The notes beneath the pieces are model-generated. The model did not search any database and had not been told where the DNA came from. It worked only from the letters and a program-made list of their open reading frames with translations. From Branchiostoma floridae (lineage: Eukaryota > Chordata > Leptocardii > Amphioxiformes > Branchiostomatidae), in contig NC_049987.1 in NCBI RefSeq assembly GCF_000003815.2, positions 3,430,820 through 3,458,723 of the forward strand: DNA of 27,904 bases, written 5' to 3'. Below are positions 10,596-18,317 of this stretch, in pieces; position 1 is the first letter of the stretch, and every line of letters begins with the position of its first letter. The position numbers were made by a program, and so were the translations under genes.

Positions 10596-11477
10596 CGAGG
10601 GGTGATCAATAAGTCCTCGGCCTCACCAAGAAATAACAAGCACAACTCAGATTTTCAGGCACAAGTTCATAGTATGAAGTCTTTTATCAATATCCTCCAA
10701 ATTAGAATTAATTGGAGTCATTACTTTCCAGGCATTCGTTTTTTTCTAAATTAGAAGGTAAGTGGGGAGAAAAAGAAGGGTGAAGTGTGATCAGACAATT
10801 TGACCTCACACCTCAGGTTGCAGATCAATTGTCCACCTTTTTTTTCGTTATCCCTTACCTAAAGTTACTTATTGTCGCCTGCAACATAATGATCACAATA
10901 ATTTGAATTTTGGTACACATTTATATAAGACTTAATACGTGTACGTGGCGTTATCAATAAGTCCTCGACTTTACCGAGAAATAGTAAGCACAGCTCTGAT
11001 TTCGAAGCATAGATGTCAAGTATAAAGTCTTATATGACTATGTACCAAAATTCAAATTAGTGTGATCATTACTTTGCAGGCGACACCCAGTAACGTTAGG
11101 TGAGGGAGAAGGAAAAAAACATGGACAATTGAGCTGACCTGAGTGTGCGGGTCAATTTGCGCTGCTGGAAGTTAGAAACCCAATTCTTTTTGCTTGAAAT
11201 AGGAAGAGAATCATTATTAAACATTTTGACAATGTCTTTTGTTAATTTATGGCATGGGGAACTAGACCCACACATGTCTGATCACAATTCACACCACTTT
11301 TTTCTCGCCACTTACCTTCTAATTTAGGAAAAGCGAATGCCTGGAAAGTAATTACTCCAATGATTAAAAATTTGGAGGATATTGATAAAAAGACTTCATA
11401 CTATGAAGTTGTGCCTGAAAATCTGAGTTGTGCTTGTTATTTCTTGGTGAGGCCGAGAACTTATTGATCACCCCTCG
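10596..11477. mobile_element. 882-bp TA-flanked palindromic element with nested inverted repeats (mariner-like MITE)
   Basis: The element begins CGAGGGGTGATCAATAAGT and ends with its reverse complement, with the dinucleotide TA on both sides (10594-10595 and 11478-11479), as for Tc1/mariner insertions. The outer terminal repeats are about 205 bp each (10596-10800 and 11272-11477) and very similar. Inside is a second, more diverged inverted pair of the same repeat: the left arm is about 10793-10935, and the right arm is about 11018-11150 within a copy that restarts at 10944 with TA-CGTGGCGTTATCAATAAG. No transposase frame is present, so it is non-autonomous. It lies in intron 1 of the PAN/CUB gene. 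Confidence 0.78.
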
Positions 11478-11479
11478 TA

Positions 11480-12566
11480 CTCCTGTGCCATTACACGAAA
11501 ATCGATCGTACGACGAGTCTGTGAGCTCTAAATGACATTTTCGTCAGCAATACGTCCCTTGTTTTTTCGATGGACGCACAGTTTTTAGTGCTCGTCGGCG
11601 ACTTGTAGCCAGGCTCTCGTTTGTTGTACATGCAGATTTTCTTTGATCTAGCGAGTAGTTCTGTTATTGTGGCTTCTGTGTTAGTATGCGGGCTGGGTTT
11701 ATCACATAATTTCTTTGATGTCATCATTTTTTTCTGCCCGTGCGGTCCACTGAATGGTTGAAAAGATTTCCACAACTAAGACATTAAAATTGATTGAACT
11801 GTTGCCTTTTTATGGGAAATGTTTTTTTTCGTCCGCTTGCAAGATGTGGCGCCATGTCATGTGAGGCTCATTATCATAAATTTCTTCTTAGGCGATCGCC
11901 CGAGCCTCGCTCATATGTGGCAGGGACGGTTTTCAGGCAAAGAATACGCGCGACCCTCTATCGATCTTAAAATCGGCCGACCTTCCAGCAATCGCGACAT
12001 ACGCCCGAAGATCGTGGATAATGTGACAGGGGGTATAAAGAGTTGTCATCATCCCTAAATTGAACACTGGTACTGCGAACACACGAAATTAAATCACACG
12101 AGCTTGAGTACACTACATTACGTCATTGCAGATTGTAGAATGATTTCCCTACAACCACATTTTGCCATAGCGTATGTCCTGTCGATTTACACATCAAAAC
12201 ATCTGGTGACCATAGGAAATCGATTACACATGGCGACAGCCGGATCAGTGCATTCTGTACTTTTGCTCGGGAGGTTTATTGGTCCTTGGCATGGCAAATG
12301 ACATTGTTAATGCCACATGAACTGTGCCAACTAATTACATTCCATAAAATGCTAAACGTTATTACAATTCACAAACATGCATAATCACATTTTGTTTAAA
12401 AACCTAGACACTGGATCAAATACAGCAGTGACGGAGAGACAAAGTCGGCATAACTATGTCAGCAAACAATAACACACGTAGAATTTACAAGAAGAAAGTA
12501 ACTGCGTGTATTTTCTGTACAGACGCAGTACTAGTGACCTATCGCCACAGAGCCGCCATCTTGATA
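11480..12566. other. Intronic sequence without recognised features
   Basis: No coding exon, RNA gene or repeat end could be supported. A GC-richer patch around 11890-12010, with several CGATCG-like motifs, looks like old repeat DNA, but I cannot define its ends or name it. Confidence 0.35.
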
Positions 12567-12783
12567 GAACAATTTTACTGCTCTAGGAACAAAGGAGAGT
12601 TCACGTCTTTTGGTCTTACTCTTTGTCAGTGCCCGGTAGCGTCCTTCGCGACGGAGGCTATAGCACCTGTTCTAGGGTGGGGCAATGAACTCGTTCAGAG
12701 GAGAACTACTGTCCTGGAGTATGTTGCGCAATGTTCTTAGCGTAGCAATGTCAAGTCTACAGGACAGTGAAGGCAAAGAGTCC
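12567..12783 (-). pseudogene. LINE C-terminal fragment, same family as 7547-8765
   Basis: On the minus strand the block reads DSLPSLSCRLDIATLRTLRN, then ILQDSSSPLNEFIAPP, then a stop, then NRCYSLRREG and ELSFVPRAVKLF. The first part aligns with DSLPSLSHRRDATTLKTLQN of the fragment at 7547-7921. The last part matches the 'FxPRAVxL' end seen in L2/CR1-like LINEs. An in-frame TAG and the lack of any catalytic region mark it as a relic. It sits in the same orientation as the other copy, antisense to the host gene. Confidence 0.8.
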
Positions 12784-13347
12784 GCGGGAATTCCGATTAG
12801 TCTGACATTGCTTCATTCTATCATTTTTTTTACTGCAAGCACATGTTAAAAGAGTACCGGATTAGACCCCCATATCTATCAAACGGCGATCGCTGATCGA
12901 CCTTTTAACAATCACTGACACAGCTGAATATGTTCCCCAGATGTGAACGATCGGGAGAATTTTTTTGTATTCATTTGGTGACTAAAAACTGAAATATCAG
13001 CATATGACGAATAGACCTATGGCGCAGGTCTGAGCAAAAATTGCATCCGTTCGCCGTTTGTTTTGCGGAAGTTGGGTAAACTATGCAATCACTTAAGTGA
13101 TTTTTGGACTACCGTGCATACCGGGTATAAGGATGTTTTGTTTGTTGCTTTATGTGGACATCATAAGGTAAATAAGGTAAAATGACGCAAAATTGTTATC
13201 ATATTTCATTGAATAGAGAAACACATATAGTGACTATGACTTGAACAGGCCTTATAAGGTTTTGTAATCTGATTATATCAATACATAACTGTTATAACAC
13301 TACTTGATTCCCGTATTTCAGCTAATACCAGAATCGTTTTATTCTAG
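12784..13347. other. End of intron 1, no further feature recognised
   Basis: This is AT-rich intronic DNA leading to the acceptor TTTTATTCTAG at 13347. I see no additional exon. Confidence 0.4.
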
Positions 13348-13590
13348 ATACATGTGGACTCTCGTCGTATCACCACGTCCCCGACAGTAACTGTGCGGGA
13401 GCGGATATACTGTACTACGGGTACGTCACTCCCGAGGTGTGTGCAGGCTTCTGCTGTGAAAACCCGACATGCCTGGCGTTCCACTACACCACTGCCAGTC
13501 AATGTTACTTGAAAAGCCGGATTTGCTCGACTGAAGAGAAATCATATACAACAGACGGCGACATGTATGATCTGCAAAATGATTCGCCAG
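13348..13590 (+). CDS. Exon 2 of secreted PAN/CUB protein: PAN/apple-like domain
   Basis: The exon is bounded by a pyrimidine-rich acceptor ending in TAG and the donor CCAG/GTAGGT. It is 243 bp long and phase 1-1, so it can be skipped or shuffled without breaking the frame, as is usual for extracellular modules. It encodes an eight-cysteine module: CGLSSYHHVPDSNC, ADILYYGYVTPEVC, AGFCCENPTCLAFHYTT, QCYLKSRIC, ending DMYDLQN. The pattern 'V-C-x-x-x-C-C-...-C-x-x-F-x-Y...C-x-L/K' is that of PAN/apple folds, which bind proteins or carbohydrates outside the cell. The frame continues from the signal-peptide exon at 5885 (phase 1 donor) and into the CUB exon at 13883. The domain call is by pattern recognition and is not tested against a profile. 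Confidence 0.85.
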
Positions 13591-13882
13591 GTAGGTCACC
13601 ATTTAAATCTATACACCATCTGCAACATTTGTGTTCAATTTAGAAACTAAAGAATACACATCCCAATGGGTCATGCAAAGCACAATGCGTATGTTACGAT
13701 TGGAACCGCATATAGGGCAATTGCTTAGGGGCGACACCTAGCGGCAATGCTGAATAGTACAAGTAAATTTTGCGGTAATGATGGCGATAGATCGTCACCG
13801 AAAATGCTGTTGTGATTGTATGTCTTTGTTATGAAACGAGAACCTTGTTTTATCCTATTCAAAATGTGTCCTTACCCTATAG

Positions 13883-14081
13883 ATTACTGTGGAGCAATGT
13901 ACGAAGGACCAGAGGGGGTCATTGTGAGTCCAAACTACCCGGACCATTATCCCAATGACTTAGAATGTAGCAACAACATCACATGTAATGTTGGCCAGGT
14001 CATCGATGTATCATTCCAAGCTTGGGAAGTCGAAACTTTTGATGAGCTGTGGATAGTAGATGGTGACTTGCACACACAGCT
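13883..14081 (+). CDS. Exon 3 of secreted PAN/CUB protein: N-terminal half of a CUB domain
   Basis: The acceptor CCTATAG at 13882 is entered in phase 1, matching exon 2. The exon encodes DYCGAMYEGPEGVIVSPNYP, then DHYPNDLECSNNITCNVGQV, then IDVSFQAWEVETFDELWIVD. This is the opening of a CUB domain: Cys-Gly, the 'G-V-I-x-S-P-N-Y-P-x-x-Y-P-x-x-x-x-C' signature, and the 'D-x-L-W-I-x-D' strand. CUB domains mediate extracellular protein binding, often with calcium. The donor CT/GTAAGT at 14082 leaves the frame in phase 2, so the second half of the domain must be on another exon. None is seen in the remaining 13.8 kb, which is occupied by transposons. Either the next exon lies beyond the window or the gene is broken here. 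Confidence 0.88.
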
Positions 14082-14141
14082 GTAAGTAATAATTTTTCAT
14101 TTGTTTTCAAATTATTTTAATCAATATAAATTGGGATGTGA

Positions 14142-14224
14142 TTGAGTGAGAGTGAGTGAGAGAGTGATTGATTGAGAGAGTGAGTGATTGAGTGAGTGAG
14201 TGAGTGAGTGAGTGAGTGAGTGAG
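14142..14224. repeat. TGAG/TGAT microsatellite (simple-repeat tail of a LINE)
   Basis: About 80 bases of GAGT-type tetranucleotide repeat with GATT variants run directly into the LINE 3' end at 14225. On the minus strand this is a CTCA-rich tail following the LINE 3' hairpin. The array was most likely seeded by the LINE tail and then expanded by slippage. It lies about 60 bases downstream of the exon 3 donor. Confidence 0.85.
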
Positions 14225-14300
14225 CCTTTACTGTACATTCAAGCCGTATTGAGCAAGTTACATATACACACAACGGTGACTAAGTGGCCATCTAATACTT
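14225..14300 (-). mobile_element. 3' terminus of a LINE related to the intact copy
   Basis: On the minus strand the 3' end reads TTGAATGTACAGTAAAGGC followed by the CTCA tail. The intact LINE ends GCATGAATGTACAATAAAGG followed by an ATTC-type tail. A 31-nt imperfect hairpin at 14232-14262 matches that of the intact LINE in length and layout. No ORF2 coding similarity is visible to the right, so the copy is truncated close to its 3' end. Its exact right boundary is uncertain. Confidence 0.65.
14232..14262 (-). ncRNA. 31-nt 3'-terminal LINE hairpin (third copy, partly decayed)
   Basis: On the minus strand, TGTA pairs with TACA in the outer stem (an A/G pair at the fifth position is a mismatch). 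GCT pairs with GGC inside (one G-U wobble). The downstream signal is AGTAAA rather than AATAAA. The spacing between all paired blocks equals that in the hairpin of the intact LINE at 18194-18224. Confidence 0.55.
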
Positions 14301-14651
14301 CTATAATTGTTTATGAAACATATGATGGTAAAAATCATTTTAGAACTAGACACAGATTTAAATTGGTTGGAAATTTTCCTATAATGTGATTGAAAATAAT
14401 TCTATTCTGTACTGTCAACTTTCGCAAGGTGGCGCTCTTAGGGGCAGCCGCGGTTCTAGCACCTCTGCCCCAAAAGAGCCCCTTTTGTACCATTTACTAC
14501 AGCAATATCCGGGAATGTGCAACATATGTGTTACTACAAGTGTCTTAAGTATCTGTGGACCATCTAAGACAACTATCTAAGGTATAGAGGAGAACTGTCA
14601 GTGTAAACGTGACTGTTACCGAGTCTGGCTGTGTGTAGATCACTGCGAGCA

Positions 14652-16800
14652 ATGGCGTCGTCCAGTATCCGCAGGTATTCTATGGATTTCCTCCGGAGCC
14701 TGAGTCGCGTGGTCCCCAGGATCGATCCACTGACTAAGGAGAGTATACGCCTCAACGGACTCTTCAAGAGAAGCAGACCAGGGGGGACTGAAGCGGGGAA
14801 GCACACTTTACGTGAGATTTCCACAGTCATAGGCCATCGTCCCTCCTCTTTCCAACAGTCGGATACTTCATATGCAAATCAACGCGCCATCGCTACCTGT
14901 CCACCGTCAAAACAATCAGACATGATGATCCATCATTGGCTGCGGTAATTGACGACAACCGTACTAAGTCATTCCCTATGCCAAAGATCCTGTTGACCAA
15001 CCCAAGGTCTCTAGTAAATAAGTTACTCAAAGTCATTTACCTCAATGCGAGAAGTGTTAAGGCACTTGCTAACTCATAGAAATAAGTTGGTACAGCTCCA
15101 GAACTTGATGCATCTAAACTGTCCAGACATTCTGGCTATTACTGAGACTTGGCTCAACGATGATGTCCGCGACCAAGAGGTCATTCCACCCAGTTTTGTA
15201 ACCTACCGAAAGGACAGTCACCATGTTCATGCAGGCAGGGCCGGTGGTGGCGTCCTTCTGGCCGTTCGTTCAGACGTACGTAGTATGCGACGGTCAGACC
15301 TCGAGCCCAAGGATGAAATTCTCGTCTGTGAAGTTCAGCCTCCCGGTTTGGGCAAGTTGGCCACCGTGCTCTGCTACAGACCACCATCTGGGGATTTGTC
15401 AACATTCACCGTGAACTTGTCTTCAGTCTTAGAGAAAGTTCAGAGTGAGTACCGAATGTATGTGTTGCGTACTTGGGGACTTGACCAGTTGTGCCGTGAT
15501 GGACAAGGGCAAAGAATCTGACTTTTGTGATGTAATAAACGATCACCTCCTTCTTCAGCACAACACGATTCTATCCAACTCCAGCAACAACATGTTGGAC
15601 TTAGTCTTCAGCAACATCCCCGGAAGGGTGTCGGACATAAGTGAACTTCGAATTCGATACGGACCATACTATCTTCTAAAGAATTCTGTATCCATTGCAA
15701 ACTACAGTCCAAGCGTGGCCTCTCTCGGAAGGTTTATAACTACAGTCGTGCCGACTGGGATGGTCTTAGGTCACATCTCGCCCCTAGGCAACTAGCTGAA
15801 GCCGTTCAACAGTGCCAGGACATTGACTCCGCCTGGGAATTCTTATCATCTATGATACGGTCAGCTGTCGACCAGTTCGTGCCCTGGTGCAGAGTTAAGG
15901 ACTCAACAACGCCTCCATGGATAGACGGGGAAGTTCGAGACATCCAGAACCGTAAGCGGACGGCATGGCGCAGAGCCAAACGGACAGACTCTCCAGCACA
16001 CTGGGCGAAGCATCGAGTGCTCCGCAACAAACTGAAGAACGTTCTGTCTCGTAAGCATGTGGGCTATTTAGACAGCCTATCATCTACCCTGCAGGACGCA
16101 CCGAAGCGCTTCTGGACATTTGTTCGTGCCAAATCAAAATCAAGAACTTTGCCATCTGTCGTATATCTTGAGGACCATGTTGCCAAATCGGCTGGCGGCA
16201 AGGCTAGCCTGTTCAACAAGTACTTTTTCTCCACTTTCAGTCAAGTTGACCAGAATGATAGTGCACCTACTATTGACATCAAAGTTATTGACAGTCTTGG
16301 TAGCCTTCAATTTAATGTAGACTCAGTCCGAGATGTACTTTCTAACCTGGACACAAGTAAAGCCGTTGGTACTGACAGTATTTCCCCACATGTGTTAAAG
16401 AATTGTGCCCAGTCAATTGCACTTCCCCTGACCTTGCTATTCAACCAATCCGTTAGTTCAGGTGTAGTTCCTTCCAACTGGAAGGAGGAAAATGTGTCCA
16501 CAGTCTTCAAAAAGGGGGGCAGACGAGTCGTCTCAAACTACAGGCCCGTTTCTTTATTGTCTATCGTTAGCAAAGTCATGGAGAGGTGCATATACGACAT
16601 AGAGTTTCCAATTATCCACGATTCTATTCATGGCCTGCAGCATGGGTTCATTAAGGGGCGTTCAACAACCACTCAACTGTTAGAGGTTTACCATAACGTA
16701 GGTTCCATCCTAGACAGAGGTGGGCAGGTCGATATGCTCTTCTTGGACTTTGCCAAGGCGTTCGACTCGGTTCCATGCTCTCGTCTGCTCCATTATCTTC
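14652..16800 (+). pseudogene. CR1-like LINE ORF2, frameshifted and 3'-truncated
   Basis: The likely start ATG at 14652 (G at -3 and +4) opens MASSSIRRYSMDFLRSLSRV. The frame then shifts near 14930 to AAVIDDNRTKSFPMPKILLT and NPRSLVNK. An APE-type endonuclease follows: LNCPDILAITETWLNDDV, GGGVLLAVR, then (after another shift near 15450) NNMLDLVFSNIPGRVSDIS. After a further shift near 15700 the linker (VYNYSRADWDGLRSHL) and the reverse transcriptase run in one frame: PPWIDGEVRDIQNRKRTAWR, PKRFWTFV, NWKEENVSTVFKKGG, NYRPVSLLSIVSKVMERC, LQHGFIKGRSTTTQLLEV, DMLFLDFAKAFDSV. Similarity ends near 16800, before the YADD box. A stop at 15077 and at least three frameshifts make it inactive. The style is that of CR1-type elements. 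There is no ORF1 visible upstream. Confidence 0.88.
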
Positions 16801-16810
16801 ACTGTGCGCT

Positions 16811-16853
16811 CATTGGTTGATCCTGAATCACATGATTCTCACAACCATATAAG
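16811..16853 (+). promoter_or_regulatory. Candidate core promoter at the start of the repeat block
   Basis: An inverted CCAAT element (CATTGG, 16811-16816) lies about 31 bases before ATATAAG (16847-16853), immediately after the point where the CR1-like coding similarity stops. This would suit the 5' end of an LTR- or Penelope-type element that transcribes the repeat block to the right. Evidence is motif spacing only. Confidence 0.3.
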
Positions 16854-16992
16854 TACAAGGGATGATCACCCTACTGCCTCTTGTTGGATCCATCCGCAAC
16901 GCCGAGGTCGCCTGGCGATGGACGACCAGGTCTCCGCCGCTTGCGGTTCCACGACCACGTTTCTCACCGCCGGGCGGGTTTTGTGCCGGAGG

Positions 16993-17385
16993 AGCACACA
17001 GTGTTGCAGCCTAGACTCCAGTTTACCAGTGGGAGGAAGACAACTTCTGAGGTTCGGCTGTGCAGCAAGTAACGGCGGGGCGAGGGATCCAGAAGCTCCG
17101 ACGGACCTTGGGGCAGACCCTCTCCACGCATCGAAAGGACGGAAGAGTCCTAGTGTTCTACCTAGTGGGGTGAAATTTCAGGACGGTGGATATACGGCAG
17201 GTTTGGGTGGAAAATGCGGTAACATATGTTGTGGTATTTGTCGAATTCTGCTTTTCTGGGAACAATGGTCTGGGTGCCGTTTGTTCACGTGTTGTTTTGC
17301 ATATCTTTGGGTCGAGCTTTCGGCCGGTTTGCACGTGCTTTATTTGCATTTGTTTGCTTTTAGTTGACTGGGTATTTTGTCGATA
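16993..17385 (+). repeat. Direct repeat unit 1 (~393 bp) of an unclassified element
   Basis: The unit starts AGCACACAG, contains CTAGACTCCAG, GAGGAAGACAACTTCTGAGG, GCAAGTAACGGCGGGGCGA, a GGACGGAAGAGTCC block, GGCAGGTTTGGGTGGAAA and TTTTGCATATCTTTG, and ends after TAGTTGACTGGG. It is repeated in the same order at 17386-17778 with moderate divergence. No open frame is conserved between copies, so this looks like long terminal or untranslated repeat sequence. Confidence 0.8.
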
Positions 17386-17778
17386 AGCACACAGTACAGT
17401 GAGGCAGCATAGACTCCAGTTTGACAGTTGGAGGAAGACAACTTCTGAGGTTCAGCTGTGCAGCAAGTAACGGCGGGGCGATGGAACCAGAAGCTCCGGC
17501 AGACCTTGGGCAGACCATCTCCACGTAGCGAAAGGACGGACGAGTCCCACATAGTGGGGGGAAAACTTCAGGATGGCTGAGATATGGCAGGTTTGGGTGG
17601 AAAATGCGGTAACGTACGTTGTTGTATGTGTCGAATTCTGCTTTTCTGGGAACACTCGTTTGGGTGTCGTTGTTCACGTGTTGTTTTGCATATCTTTGGT
17701 GTCGGGTTTTCTCCCGGTTTTTACTGCTTGATTTGCATTTGTTTGCCTTAGTTGACTGGGTGGGAATTTCATTATCTT
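17386..17778 (+). repeat. Direct repeat unit 2 of the same element
   Basis: The order of blocks is as in unit 1: the CACACAG start is offset by 393 bp and the TAGTTGACTGGG end by 388 bp. In this copy the motif after CGGACGAG folds into a perfect CCCAC-ATA-GTGGG hairpin (17546-17558) followed by GAAAA. Tandem placement suggests partial element copies in head-to-tail order, which is common for Penelope-like elements and for LTR recombination products. Confidence 0.78.
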
Positions 17779-18163
17779 TTGTTTGGAACGGAACGTAGGA
17801 GGTTTTGTTCTTAGGAAGGGAGGGAAACTCGTGACAGGATCCCCTTTTTGACCACGTGAGGTGTGTGCCAGCGTGGCGGGTGAATGCTCGAGTTGGGTTT
17901 AGCTGCTTTACTGTAGGCTCAGAATTTGTGGTCTGAACGTGTTGTTTTCTTAGCAGCTCAGCCCGGATTCCAGCTCTCCCAGGCCAAGGAAGGCGACTAC
18001 CACAGCGCGACTGAGATGCAGCAAGCTCTGACAGACTTTTGGCGGCCTCTTCACATAGTGAAAGGGCGGAAGAGTCCTACCTGGCGGGTCGAAACGTCGG
18101 ATGTTAAAGATACGGCAGGTTTGGGGGGGAAATGCGGTAACAAACGTTTGTGTTTTTTGTCCA
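17779..18163 (+). repeat. Diverged repeat unit 3 (left part), interrupted by the LINE
   Basis: After about 145 bases of unrelated GT-rich sequence, 17926-18040 matches 24975-25100 (GTGTTGTTTTCTTAGCAG, CTCAGCCCGG, CCAGCTCTCC, GGAAGG-GACTACCACA, GCAGCAAGCTC). From 18055 it rejoins the end of units 1 and 2 (GGCGGAAGAGTCC, CGAAACGTCGG, ATACGGCAGGTTTGG, AATGCGGTAAC). It is cut at 18163, where the LINE tail begins, and resumes at 24858. The TTCTTAGCAG preceding both matching blocks looks like a 3' splice site. Confidence 0.72.
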
Positions 18164-18169
18164 ATTATG

Positions 18170-18192
18170 AATGAATGAATGAAAGACCTTTA
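18170..18192 (-). repeat. Simple-repeat 3' tail of the intact LINE
   Basis: An AATG tetranucleotide repeat on the plus strand (ATTC-type on the LINE sense strand) follows AATAAAGG at the LINE 3' end. Tails of short tandem repeats rather than poly-A are common in CR1/L2-type LINEs. The other two LINE 3' ends in the window have CTT and CTCA tails. Confidence 0.8.
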
Positions 18193-18193
18193 T

Positions 18194-18224
18194 TGTACAT
18201 TCATGCCTCGACGGGCTAGGTACA
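18194..18224 (-). ncRNA. 31-nt 3'-terminal hairpin of the intact LINE
   Basis: On the LINE sense strand TGTAC pairs with GTACA (outer stem) and GCC pairs with GGC (inner stem) around a short loop (CGTCGA). A 3-nt bulge lies on the 5' side and a 6-nt bulge on the 3' side. AATAAA overlaps the end of the stem. Two other LINE tails in the window carry hairpins of exactly the same length. The likely role is recognition by the element's reverse transcriptase during target-primed reverse transcription, as established for UnaL2 and ZfL2; this is an inference for the present family. Confidence 0.7.
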
Positions 18225-18317
18225 GGTCACTGATAACAGACATAACAGACATATGCAGGGACAACAAGATACAATTTAACTAATTGAAGGCACTAAGCTA
18301 ACATTATGGTCGACATC

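Noticed and set aside
16720-17367. 215-codon open frame on the plus strand
   Set aside because: It starts out of frame inside the CR1-like reverse transcriptase and runs through the non-coding repeat unit. It shows no motif, and unit 2 does not conserve the frame.
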